64,000 bases of DNA from NCBI GenBank assembly GCA_002600635.1, contig CP021374.1, positions 1-64,000 of the forward strand, written 5' to 3'. This DNA is from Rhizobium sp. ACO-34A. GTDB taxonomy: Bacteria > Pseudomonadota > Alphaproteobacteria > Rhizobiales > Rhizobiaceae. The notes under the pieces are model-generated. The model worked only from the letters and a program-made list of their open reading frames with translations. It did no database searches and was not told where the DNA came from. Below, in pieces: positions 6,562 to 14,921 of this stretch (positions are counted from its first letter, which is position 1; each line of letters begins with the position of its first letter). The position numbers and the translations under genes were made by a program.

Positions 6562-7710
6562 ATGTCTAGCAATGCCATATGGACGATCGGACGATGCGTC
6601 ACGCTTGCTGCTCTGATCGGCGCCCTGCCTGTTGCGGGTTACACCCAGCAGCAGCCCCTGCCTTCGGTCACGGTCGAAAAGGTGAAGGTCGAGGATTTCA
6701 CGCTGACCGCTCGCTTGCCCGGGCGTGTCAAGGCTTCCACGGTCGCCGAGGTTCGCCCGCAGGTTTCGGGCATTATCCGCGACCGGCAGTTCGAGGAGGG
6801 CGTGCGCGTCGAGGCAGGCCAACCGCTCTACAAGATCGAGGATGAGACCTATGTCGCGGCCGTCGCATCGGCCAAGGCGGCGGTGGCGCAGGCGCAGGCA
6901 GATTACGATCTCGCCGTGATCGAGGCTCGCCGCGCGGAAGAGCTTTTCGCCAACAAGAGCGGTACTGCCTCCAACCGCGACACCAAGGTTGCCGAACGCA
7001 GCAAGGCCGACGCGGCTCTTCAGGTTGCGCGCGCTGAACTGACGACCGCGGAAATCGATCTCGACCGGACCATCGTCCGCGCTCCGATCACCGGGGTCAT
7101 CGGCTTCTCCCAGACGACGCCCGGCGCGCTTGTCGCCGCCCAGCAGACGACAGCACTCACCACGATCCGCGCGCTTGACCCGATCTATGTCGACGTCACG
7201 CAGTCCGCGACCGATCTCCTGCGCTGGAACTCCCTGCACAAGTCCGGTTCGGTTCAGGTCTCCGGCGCCGCATCGATGATCCTGCCGAATGGCGAAACCT
7301 ATGCCCTGAAGGGCGATCTCAAGGCCGCCGAGCCGCAGGTCGAACCGACGACCGGCATGGTTACCTTGCGTATCACCTTTGGCAACCCGGACCAGTTGCT
7401 GCTGCCCGGTCTCTATGTCGAGGTGGAACTACCGCAGGATACCGCCAAGGATGCCGTTCTTGTTCCGCAGAGCGCAGTCATGCGCAATGCCAAGGGCGAA
7501 GCTTTCGCCTGGGTGGTCGAAGACGGGAAGGTCGCTGTGCGGACGCTTTCCATCGTCACCGGGTCCGGCAATGTCTGGGTCACCAATGGTGGCTTGAAGG
7601 CTGGCGACGAACTCATCACTTCCGGCTTCCAGAAGATCGCACCCGGTGCGGCTGTCCAGATTGCCGAGGAGCCCGCGGGTGACCAGCAGGCTGCAGGAGG
7701 GAGCAACTAA
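6562..7710 (+). CDS. RND efflux periplasmic adaptor (membrane fusion protein)
   Basis: AcrA/BepD-type adaptor of 382 residues that links the inner-membrane pump to an outer-membrane channel. A signal segment (VTLAALIGALPVAGYT) lacks a lipobox Cys. It is followed by the barrel-sandwich/lipoyl half-motifs (GRVKASTVAEVRPQVSGIIR, FEEGVRVEAGQPLYKI), an alpha-hairpin rich in Ala and Glu (about residues 100-165), the second lipoyl half (LDRTIVRAPITGVIGF) and a beta-barrel/membrane-proximal region. ATG 6562 has AAAGG about 6 bases upstream. The pump starts 2 bases after the stop, so they form one operon. No TolC-type channel gene is adjacent; the pump must use one encoded elsewhere. Confidence 0.93.
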   Translation: MSSNAIWTIGRCVTLAALIGALPVAGYTQQQPLPSVTVEKVKVEDFTLTARLPGRVKASTVAEVRPQVSGIIRDRQFEEGVRVEAGQPLYKIEDETYVAAVASAKAAVAQAQADYDLAVIEARRAEELFANKSGTASNRDTKVAERSKADAALQVARAELTTAEIDLDRTIVRAPITGVIGFSQTTPGALVAAQQTTALTTIRALDPIYVDVTQSATDLLRWNSLHKSGSVQVSGAASMILPNGETYALKGDLKAAEPQVEPTTGMVTLRITFGNPDQLLLPGLYVEVELPQDTAKDAVLVPQSAVMRNAKGEAFAWVVEDGKVAVRTLSIVTGSGNVWVTNGGLKAGDELITSGFQKIAPGAAVQIAEEPAGDQQAAGGSN

Positions 7711-7712
7711 GC

Positions 7713-10700
7713 ATGGCGCGCTTCTTCATTGATCGCCCGATCTTTGCATGGGTGATCGCGATCATCATCATGGGCCTCGGGGTGCTTTCCATCCTGCGCT
7801 TGCCCATTTCGCAGTATCCCTCGATTGCCGGACCGTCCATCGTCATCGGCGCGACCTATCCCGGTGCCTCGGCAGAAACCGTGGCCGATACCGTCGTGCA
7901 GATCATCGAAAAGGACATGACCGGCCTCGACGGGCTTCGATACATCAACTCCTCGACCACCTCGACCGGCCGGGCGACGATTACGCTTACCTTCACGCTC
8001 GGAACCGATCCCGACATCGCCCAGGTGCAGGTGCAGAACAAGCTGAGCCAGGCCGAGGCAAATCTTCCGGAAGCGGTTACCCGTCAGGGTGTCACCGTCG
8101 AAAAGTCGGCAACCGGCTACCTCATGGTTGTCGGTCTGATTTCCGAAGATGGCTCGCGTAACGCAATCGACCTCGCCGACTATCTGAACTCCTACATGGT
8201 CGAGCCCATCTCGCGCCTTTCCGGCGTGGGCAAGGTCGAAGTGTTCGGTTCCGAATATGCGATGCGCATCTGGCTCGATCCGCAGAAGCTGAAATATTAC
8301 GATCTTTCGGCTGACGCGGTTGTTTCGGCAATCCAGGCTCAGAACGCTCAGATTTCGGCTGGTAGCTTCGGTGCGATGCCCGCGCCGGAAGGTCAGCAGC
8401 TGAATGCGACCGTTACCGCCCAGTCGTTGCTCAAGACGCCGGAAGATTTCGAGCGCATCGTGCTGCGCGCCGACACCGATGGCGGGCTTGTCCTGCTGCG
8501 CGATGTCGCCCGTGCGGAACTCGGCGCCGAGACCTACGAAATATCGAGCTTCTACAATGGCAAGGCCGCATCAGGCATGGCGATCCAGCTCTCCTCCGGC
8601 GCAAATGCGCTTGAGACGGCGGAACTCGTCAAGGCAAAGGTGGCGGATCTGGCGGAATTCCTGCCGGCCGGGGTGAGCTATGTCATTCCCTATGACACGA
8701 CGCCCTTCGTCACTCTCTCCATCGAGGCTGTGGTCCACACCCTCATCGAAGCCATTGTCCTCGTCATTCTGGTTATGCTGCTCTTCCTGCATAACTTCCG
8801 TGCGACGTTGATCCCGACGCTCGCCGTGCCGGTGGTGCTTCTCGGCACTTTCGGCATCATGGCCGCACTCGGTTTCACCATCAACACTCTGACCATGCTG
8901 GCCATGGTTCTAGCCATCGGTCTCCTGGTGGACGATGCGATCGTGGTGGTGGAGAACGTCGAGCGCATCATGCGCGACGAGCATCTCGATCCTGTCGAGG
9001 CGACGAAGAAATCGATGGGCGAAATCTCCGGAGCGCTCGTCGGTATCGCCATGGTGGTCTCGGCCGTTTTCGTGCCGATGGCCTTCTTCGGCGGCTCGAC
9101 CGGGGAAATGTACAAGCAGTTCTCCGTCACCATCGTTTCGGCGATGGCGCTATCGGTTCTCGTGGCGCTGATTTTCACTCCAGCGCTTTGCGCGACCATG
9201 CTCAAGGCTCATTCCCCTGAAAACGAAAAGGGACTGGGCAAGAGGTTCGGCAACTGGTTCGAGCGTTACTTCTCCAAGATCACGGCCGTCTACGGCAGCA
9301 TCGTGCGGGTCACTGCCCGCCGCCCGGTGCGGATGGTCATCGTCTATCTGGTTCTGGTGGCGGCCATGGTCGGCCTTTATCAGCGTACGCCGACCTCGTT
9401 CCTTCCGGATGAAGACCAGGGAACGCTGTTTGCGATCATCCAGGCTCCGTCGGGCGGCACTGCCGAGAACACTGACAAGCTGTTGCGCCGGGTTGAAGGC
9501 TACTTCCTGGGTGCCGAAGCCAAGAATGTGGAGGCCGTCTTCTCCGTAAACGGCTTCTCCTTCGCTGGTCAGGGCCAGAACATGGGCATGATGTTCATCA
9601 AGCTGAAGGACTGGGAAGAGCGCAAGGGGCCTGAAAACTCTGCTCAGGCTATCGCCGGTCGTGCTTTCGGTCCGCTGATGGGCGGTATCCGTGATGCTAT
9701 CGTCGTGCCGATCGTACCGCCGGCTGTCATGGAGCTTGGCACCTCCAACGGCTTCTCGGGCTACCTGCAGGCACGCTCGGGCCAGAGCCACGAAGAGCTG
9801 CTGGAAGCACGCAACGCCCTGCTTGGCATGGCGGCACAAAGCAACAAGCTGATGGCCGTCCGTCCAAACGGGGTTGAGGATGCCTCGCAGTTCGAACTCA
9901 ACATCGACTGGGGCAAGGCAGGCGCGGTTGGCCTGAGTGCATCGGATGTCGGTTCGTTCCTCACCACGATCTGGTCGAGCTCCTACGTCAACGACTTCCT
10001 CTATCAAGGCCGAATGAAGCGCGTTTACGTTCAGGGTGAGCCATGGGCACGCACGGGACCGGAAGATCTGGCTCTCTGGCGCGTACCGAACTCGAACGGG
10101 GACTTCGTCGACTTCTCCACCTTCGCTACGCAGGACTGGGTCTTCGGCCCTCAGCAGGTAAGCCGTTACGACGCCTTGCCGGCGATGCAGATCGACGGTT
10201 CGTCCGCTCCGGGCTTCTCTTCCGGTGACGCGCTTGTCGAGATGGAAAGTCTCGCTGCCAAGCTCCCGCCGGGCTTCAGCCTGCAGTGGACTGGCCTGTC
10301 GCTGGAAGAAAAGGACGCAGGCGCCGGGGCACTTCCGCTCTACGCTCTTGCGCTGGCGACCATGTTCCTGTGCCTTGCAGCCCTCTATGAAAGCTGGACG
10401 ATCCCGATCGCCGTGCTGCTTGCGATGCCGGTCGGTATCCTGGGCGCACTCATCGGTGCCCAGATCGGCGGACAGTCGAACGGCGTGTACTTCCAGGTCG
10501 GCTTGCTGACGGTGGTGGGTCTGACCGGCAAGAACGGCATCATGATCGTGGAGTTTGCTCGCGAGCGGATGTCGCAGCTTGGCGAGTCGGCGTTCGAAGC
10601 GGTTTGCGAGGCGGCAAAGCTTCGCTTCCGCCCGATCCTGATGACGTCGCTTGCCTTCGGTCTCGGCGTCGTTCCGCTGGTCCTGTCGACCGGCGCAGGT

Positions 10701-10853
10701 GCCGGCGCGCGTCAGGCAATCGGCTTCGCCACGTTCTTCGGAACTGTTACCGGAACGCTGCTCGCCATCGTCTTCGTGCCGGTATTCTTCGTGCTGGTGA
10801 ACCGGCTGTTCACGCGAAGCAAGCCGAAGAAGACGGAAGAGGCGACGGCCTGA
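7713..10853 (+). CDS. RND multidrug efflux transporter (HAE1 family, AcrB-like)
   Basis: Proton-driven inner-membrane pump of 1046 residues, full length for the family, with 12 predicted membrane helices in two repeats, each holding a large periplasmic loop. It starts with the family-typical ARFFIDRPIFAWVIAI. The TM4 proton-relay segment GLLVDDAIVVVENVERIM carries the Asp pair at about 407-408, and TM10 carries the matching Lys in GLTGKNGIMIVEFARERM at about 940. It is most like AcrB/BepE pumps that export hydrophobic drugs, bile-like compounds and plant flavonoids; the substrate range cannot be read from sequence. The long minus-strand frame opposite the second half is a GC-codon shadow. Confidence 0.96.
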   Translation: MARFFIDRPIFAWVIAIIIMGLGVLSILRLPISQYPSIAGPSIVIGATYPGASAETVADTVVQIIEKDMTGLDGLRYINSSTTSTGRATITLTFTLGTDPDIAQVQVQNKLSQAEANLPEAVTRQGVTVEKSATGYLMVVGLISEDGSRNAIDLADYLNSYMVEPISRLSGVGKVEVFGSEYAMRIWLDPQKLKYYDLSADAVVSAIQAQNAQISAGSFGAMPAPEGQQLNATVTAQSLLKTPEDFERIVLRADTDGGLVLLRDVARAELGAETYEISSFYNGKAASGMAIQLSSGANALETAELVKAKVADLAEFLPAGVSYVIPYDTTPFVTLSIEAVVHTLIEAIVLVILVMLLFLHNFRATLIPTLAVPVVLLGTFGIMAALGFTINTLTMLAMVLAIGLLVDDAIVVVENVERIMRDEHLDPVEATKKSMGEISGALVGIAMVVSAVFVPMAFFGGSTGEMYKQFSVTIVSAMALSVLVALIFTPALCATMLKAHSPENEKGLGKRFGNWFERYFSKITAVYGSIVRVTARRPVRMVIVYLVLVAAMVGLYQRTPTSFLPDEDQGTLFAIIQAPSGGTAENTDKLLRRVEGYFLGAEAKNVEAVFSVNGFSFAGQGQNMGMMFIKLKDWEERKGPENSAQAIAGRAFGPLMGGIRDAIVVPIVPPAVMELGTSNGFSGYLQARSGQSHEELLEARNALLGMAAQSNKLMAVRPNGVEDASQFELNIDWGKAGAVGLSASDVGSFLTTIWSSSYVNDFLYQGRMKRVYVQGEPWARTGPEDLALWRVPNSNGDFVDFSTFATQDWVFGPQQVSRYDALPAMQIDGSSAPGFSSGDALVEMESLAAKLPPGFSLQWTGLSLEEKDAGAGALPLYALALATMFLCLAALYESWTIPIAVLLAMPVGILGALIGAQIGGQSNGVYFQVGLLTVVGLTGKNGIMIVEFARERMSQLGESAFEAVCEAAKLRFRPILMTSLAFGLGVVPLVLSTGAGAGARQAIGFATFFGTVTGTLLAIVFVPVFFVLVNRLFTRSKPKKTEEATA

Positions 10854-10867
10854 GGTCTTTGCCAACT

Positions 10868-10899
10868 GCAGTCCCGGGTGTGCTTTCACCCGGGACTGC
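10868..10899 (+). terminator. Hairpin after the RND pump gene
   Basis: A 13-base perfect stem (gcagtcccgggtg and its complement) closes on a 6-base loop 14 bases after the pump stop. There is no T-tract, so it may work as a 3' end-protecting or rho-assisted stem. Confidence 0.6.
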
Positions 10900-11277
10900 G
10901 ACGACCGCCCGCTTGTTCATCCATGCGGCGGATCCGGTTCTCGGACCTTATCAGCAGAGTTTGAGGACAGGGCTTCCATCAGCCGCCATCGGAAACACGA
11001 AGCCTGCATTTGCGCTCAAACCTCTGCTTCGGACATTGAGCACTCCCAACACGGCAGAAGCTTTCCCACCGGAGTGTTGCAGGTCCATTTCGGGCGCTAT
11101 CCGGATTTGGCTTGCAAGATTGGCAAAGCTTGACAGCATGTTTGGGAAAGCTATGCCGCGCTGGCGTTTCGTCAATGATAACTGCGATCTATCTGCTATC
11201 GATGGGATGCATTGGTCCGGTTCCCGATATCCGGCCTTCCTCTTGCTGAATAATAAAAACGAAAATGGAGAAACACC
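10900..11277. other. Gene-free stretch upstream of the TetR gene
   Basis: No credible ORF was seen. It holds the candidate tetR promoter listed separately and no copy of the palindrome found at 6052 and 12111, so the regulator may not repress itself directly. Confidence 0.4.
11130..11157 (+). promoter_or_regulatory. Candidate promoter of the tetR gene
   Basis: A perfect TTGACA (11130-11135) is followed after 16 bases by tatgcc. It lies about 120 bases before the GTG start of the TetR gene. The -10 is weak. Confidence 0.4.
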
Positions 11278-11883
11278 GTGAGGAGAACGAAAGAGCAGGC
11301 AGCGGAAACAGGTCGGCAGATATTGCAGGCGGCCGAGGATCTTTTTCTCGAAAAGGGCTACGAGGATGTAACGCTGGAAGAGATCGCCGCGCTTGCCGGA
11401 GTGACACGCGGGGCGGTGCACTGGCACTTCAAGAACAAGCAGGGTCTTCTGCTCGCATTGCGCGATGCCGCGCAGGAGCCGTTTCGCATACTCGCCGACG
11501 AGCTTGCGCCGAATAACGGTGCTGCTTCTCTGAAAAAGCTCGGAGATATCATCGCCGATCTGTTCGACCAGATGGAGAACGACCCACGTCAGCAGGGTCT
11601 GCTTCGCGGTATGATACGGTTGGATATTGCGCTCTCCGAAAAGGACGAACCCGGCGGCACCACGTTCCGCGAGGAAATCAACAGCATCTTCGTGCGAATC
11701 TTTCAGGCGGTGGAGCGCGATCCCGGCATGCCGCCGCCATGGACGCCCCAGAAGGCGGCTTCTATGGTCAGTGCGACCATCAGCGGCCTCGTCATCGAAT
11801 GGGCCTTGGGGAAGGGGAGCTTCAACATTTCCCAGGACGGTAGCCTGTATATCAGGACAATCCTCGCCAGCCTGACAAAATGA
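11278..11883 (+). CDS. TetR/AcrR-family repressor of the efflux locus
   Basis: A regulator of 201 residues. The N-terminal TetR helix-turn-helix (about residues 10-57) reads VTLEEIAALAGVTRGAVHWHFKNK, close to AcrR-type repressors. The C-terminal part (GMIRLDIALSEKDE, AASMVSATISGLVIEWAL) resembles the AcrR ligand domain. The start is GTG with GGAG 7 bases upstream. Its position directly after the pump and the two near-identical palindromes flanking the region (6052 and 12111) make it the likely repressor of the pump and of the membrane-protein genes at 12396. Inducers are unknown. Confidence 0.9.
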   Translation: MRRTKEQAAETGRQILQAAEDLFLEKGYEDVTLEEIAALAGVTRGAVHWHFKNKQGLLLALRDAAQEPFRILADELAPNNGAASLKKLGDIIADLFDQMENDPRQQGLLRGMIRLDIALSEKDEPGGTTFREEINSIFVRIFQAVERDPGMPPPWTPQKAASMVSATISGLVIEWALGKGSFNISQDGSLYIRTILASLTK

Positions 11884-12108
11884 GCTGACGGGGGCTGCCC
11901 GTAACGGCGATCTGCGCTTCGGTTCCTGAAGCATTCCACTGCGTTCCTTGCTGAACGCGATACGGGCGAGTTTCAAGAAATCAGCTCGCGGGCTCCATCC
12001 CTTTTTCCTTTTCAGCCTTTCTTTCTCTGACAGGTCTGTGCGGCGGCGCATGCTGCCTCAACAGGGCTGATGGGCGCACTGTTAGGTGGAAAATTTGCGT
12101 CACATAAA
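11884..12108. other. Gene-free stretch between TetR and the second operator
   Basis: No coding frame with support. With the operator and leader it makes about 500 gene-free bases up to 12396. No RNA gene or repeat recognised. Confidence 0.4.
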
Positions 12109-12137
12109 TTTACAAACGTTTCGTTTGTATATATAAA
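12109..12137 (+). promoter_or_regulatory. Near-consensus promoter overlapped by a perfect TetR-type palindrome
   Basis: TTTACA (12109-12114) and TATAAA (12132-12137) have the optimal 17-base spacing. The spacer holds tacaaacg-ttt-cgtttgta (12111-12129), a perfect 8-3-8 inverted repeat. It matches the site at 6050-6078 in layout and in most bases. It would drive the membrane-protein genes at 12396 and 13131 under the same repressor as the pump. Confidence 0.7.
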
Positions 12138-12395
12138 GATGATGTAGGCAAATGATCAGGTCTCCGGCGGCTGTCCGTCGGTTCCCTTCGAACGCCATCG
12201 GTGGGGGAGTCAGATTGAAATGGCGGAGTTGAGCAAGGCCGGAGATGATGATTGGACCGCCGCAATGGCCGGTCATCGGGGTCGCCTTGTTACTCTCTGC
12301 GCCACTCCAGGTGGGCCGAAAATGGGGAGAGGCCGCATCCTAAGAGTTTTCCGTATACCGACCCTCGTTCGGAGCCCCGCGGTCGAAGGTCGGTG

Positions 12396-13058
12396 ATGTC
12401 CGTAAGATTCCCCTATCTCGGACATCAACCGGGACGCGCGCTATCCGCCGCGCGCGTCCCGGCTGTTCTCAGCGTGATCCATCGAGTGGTATCCAGCAGG
12501 CGCAGGATCGCCTCCAATCGCTTCCGGCAGCCCTCGGACTGGATAAGGCTGGTTGCGCTGGGGATACTTCTGGTCGATCTCGCAGTGTTGTCCTTCATGA
12601 ACACACTGACCCGCTGGGGTATGAATGGTTACTGGCCAGGCATGGGCGCCATGTTCGGGGGATTGCTGACCGGGATCATCATCATCCGTCTGGCGCGGCC
12701 GGAACTTTATCTGGACTGGATTGCCGCCGGCATTCTTCAGATCGGTCTGGGCCTCATGCTTTCAAGGGACGCGCAACTGGTGGCCCCATCGGAATTCGCG
12801 CTGTTCTGCCTCGTCTTCGTTGCGCTCGGAACGTTGAGATTATGGATTGGAGCAACCCTGGAACCCGGCAAGGGAGCTGCCTCCCTGATGGCAGGTGGGC
12901 TGACCAGCCTTTTCTGCGTCGGCTGGGCCATCCTCGAGCGGTTCGCGGCAATCGGAGTGGCATGGGACGTCATCGTCGCGACCGATCTTCTGCTCACGGG
13001 GTTTTCCATAGTCGGCTTCGGCCTCGCCCTGCGGCAGCCGCCCGCAAGGATGCCTTGA
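12396..13058 (+). CDS. HdeD-like (DUF308-type) integral membrane protein
   Basis: A protein of 220 residues. After a basic N-terminal stretch it has about six hydrophobic segments, including IRLVALGILLVDLAVLSFM, MFGGLLTGIIIIRLA, FALFCLVFVALGTLRLWIGA and LLLTGFSIVGFGLALR. Spacing and composition resemble the HdeD acid-resistance/DUF308 family, whose role is poorly defined. ATG 12396 has AAGG about 6 bases upstream; the frame stays open back to 12252 but that part is Arg/Ser/Pro-rich and unlikely to be translated. It lies behind the operator-bearing promoter at 12109, so it probably responds with the efflux pump. The family assignment is tentative; the membrane location is solid. Confidence 0.7.
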   Translation: MSVRFPYLGHQPGRALSAARVPAVLSVIHRVVSSRRRIASNRFRQPSDWIRLVALGILLVDLAVLSFMNTLTRWGMNGYWPGMGAMFGGLLTGIIIIRLARPELYLDWIAAGILQIGLGLMLSRDAQLVAPSEFALFCLVFVALGTLRLWIGATLEPGKGAASLMAGGLTSLFCVGWAILERFAAIGVAWDVIVATDLLLTGFSIVGFGLALRQPPARMP

Positions 13059-13130
13059 TGATGTAACTCGGGGCAATCACACGAACGGCTCATCCGCCCT
13101 TCATTTCAGACAATCGCAAAGGATAGGATC

Positions 13131-13382
13131 GTGTTCTCGGAGGATATGGATACCGGCGCCATATACATTTTCGCGGCTCTCGCTCTTGTGGCCTGCCTTG
13201 TCATCATGGTGGTCGCCATCAGGGATCTGGCGCGTGACAGGCAGTTGAGCGGGCGAGCGAAAGTCATATGGTACTTGTCGCTGGGTTTCGTTCCGGTCCT
13301 GAGTGCGCTGGTCTATATCGTCGTGCGCAGTGACAGCATGGTGGAACGGTTCACTGAACAAACCGGACGAAAAAGAACCTGA
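13131..13382 (+). CDS. Small two-helix membrane protein (PLD-nuclease N-terminal-like)
   Basis: A protein of 83 residues with two membrane helices (AIYIFAALALVACLVIMVVA and IWYLSLGFVPVLSALVYIVV) separated by a charged loop (RDLARDRQLSGRAK). This pattern is like the short N-terminal domain of PLDc-type membrane proteins. The GTG start has aaagga 7 bases upstream; ATG 13146 is in frame, but its ribosome site would be too close. It follows the HdeD-like gene by 72 bases on the same strand and is probably co-transcribed. Function unknown. Confidence 0.6.
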   Translation: MFSEDMDTGAIYIFAALALVACLVIMVVAIRDLARDRQLSGRAKVIWYLSLGFVPVLSALVYIVVRSDSMVERFTEQTGRKRT

Positions 13383-13420
13383 CGGCCGAATGGCCGCGGT
13401 AGATCGCGTCTGACAATCGC

Positions 13421-14902
13421 TCACGCGGGCTTGATGTACCAGCCCCACGGTTCCTCGCTGTTGAACGAGGTGATCTGCTTGGTTTCCAGATAATTCGAGA
13501 GACCCCAGTGGCCGAGTTCGCGGCCAATGCCGGACTGCTTGTAGCCGCCCCACGGCGCTTCGGTAAAGGTCGGCTGCGAGCAGTTGATCCATACGATCCC
13601 GGCGCGGAAAGCCTTGGCGACGCGTTCGCAGCGGGCCTTGTCCTTCGACATGACGGCTGCGGCGAGGCCGAAGCGACTGTCGTTCGCCATGCGGATCGCA
13701 TCCGCTTCATCCTTGAACGGCTTGACGCAGACGACGGGGCCGAAGATTTCCTCGGTCCAGACGAAACTGTCCTCTGACATGTCGGTCAGGATTGTCGGCT
13801 CGAGGAAGTAACCCTTGTCGAGACCGGTGGGCCGCTTGCCACCGCCTGCGACGACTGCGCCTTCGGCCTTGCCGCGTTCGATGGCAGCGACAACCTTTTC
13901 ATACTGGCCCTTCGAAACGAGCGGGCCGAGCAGCGTTCCATCCTCAAGCCCGTTGCCGATGCGGATTTTCGCGGACTCAGCGACGAGCCGCTCGATGAGG
14001 GCTGGATAGAGGCTTTCTTCCACCAGAACGCGCGAGGTTGCCGAGCAGACCTGCCCCTGGTTCCAGAAAATGCCGAACATGATCCATTCGACGGCCTTCT
14101 CGATGTCACTGTCGGCGAAAATGACGAAAGGCGATTTGCCGCCGAGTTCCAGACTGACATTCTTGATGTCGCGCGCTGCCGCCGCCATGATCTTCGCACC
14201 AGTCGGAACCGAGCCGGTGAAGGCGAGTTTGTCGACGCCGGGATGCTCCGAAAGCGGCTGGCCGGCATCTGCGCCGAGGCCTGTCACGATGTTCAGCACG
14301 CCGGCCGGAAGACCCGCTTCCTCGACGATCGCCCCCAGTTCCAGCGCGGTGAGTGGGGTCAGTTCGGAGGGCTTCAGCACCATGGTGCAGCCAGCGGCAA
14401 GTGCAGGTGCTACCTTCCACGAGGCCATCAGCAGCGGATAGTTCCACGGTATGATCGCGCCGGCAACGCCGATCGGCTCCCGCACGACCTTAGAGGAGAA
14501 GCGGGGCTCTGCGAGAGCGATCGTTTCTTCCGGATTGTCGTCCATCTCTTCGGCAAGGTCGGCATAGAAGGCGAAGCAGCCTGCCGTATCTTCCATGTCC
14601 CAGACGGCTTCCGGCATGGGCTTGCCGTTGTCGATCACTTCGAGCCGGGCAAGATCGTGCTTGTGGGCGAGGATGATCTCAGAAATGCGTCGCAGGACCG
14701 CCCCGCGTTCCTTGCCGGAAAGCCTCGGCCATGGTCCCTCATCGAAGGCAAGGCGTGCGGCTTTCACGGCAGCATCGATGTCTTCCCTTGTGCCGGCGGG
14801 CGCCTGATGCACGACCTCTTCGGTTGCGGGGTCGATGACCGGGAAGGTGCCGCCCTTCGCCGGGGCCTGCCACTTGCCGTCGATGAAGAGCCTGTCACGC
14901 AT
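13421..14902 (-). CDS. NAD(P)-dependent aldehyde dehydrogenase (betaine/aminoaldehyde type)
   Basis: ALDH-superfamily enzyme of 493 residues, full length. It oxidises an aldehyde to the acid through a Cys thiohemiacetal. Key segments are the cofactor site (GVAGAIIPWNYPLLMASWKV, then FTGSVPTG), the general base Glu in VSLELGGKSPF and the catalytic Cys in NQGQVCSATSRVLVE. The overall sequence, including the C-terminal WGGYKQSGIGRELG and EPWGWYIKPA, is closest to betaine-aldehyde and aminobutyraldehyde dehydrogenases (ALDH9/10 type), which fits the polyamine-type transporter nearby. It lies 19 bases after the glycosyltransferase gene on the same strand and they should share a transcript with the GntR gene. 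Substrate is inference. Confidence 0.93.
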   Translation of the reverse strand: MRDRLFIDGKWQAPAKGGTFPVIDPATEEVVHQAPAGTREDIDAAVKAARLAFDEGPWPRLSGKERGAVLRRISEIILAHKHDLARLEVIDNGKPMPEAVWDMEDTAGCFAFYADLAEEMDDNPEETIALAEPRFSSKVVREPIGVAGAIIPWNYPLLMASWKVAPALAAGCTMVLKPSELTPLTALELGAIVEEAGLPAGVLNIVTGLGADAGQPLSEHPGVDKLAFTGSVPTGAKIMAAAARDIKNVSLELGGKSPFVIFADSDIEKAVEWIMFGIFWNQGQVCSATSRVLVEESLYPALIERLVAESAKIRIGNGLEDGTLLGPLVSKGQYEKVVAAIERGKAEGAVVAGGGKRPTGLDKGYFLEPTILTDMSEDSFVWTEEIFGPVVCVKPFKDEADAIRMANDSRFGLAAAVMSKDKARCERVAKAFRAGIVWINCSQPTFTEAPWGGYKQSGIGRELGHWGLSNYLETKQITSFNSEEPWGWYIKPA

Positions 14903-14921
14903 TCGATGTCTCCCGATAGGT

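Noticed and set aside
9150..10889. Minus-strand frame of 579 codons opposite the RND pump gene
   Set aside because: High-GC antisense shadow; His/Arg/Gln-rich with no fold pattern, while the plus strand encodes a complete RND pump.
10951..12051. Minus-strand frame of 366 codons across the TetR gene
   Set aside because: Opposes a clear TetR gene and its gene-free flanks; no domain pattern or ribosome site.
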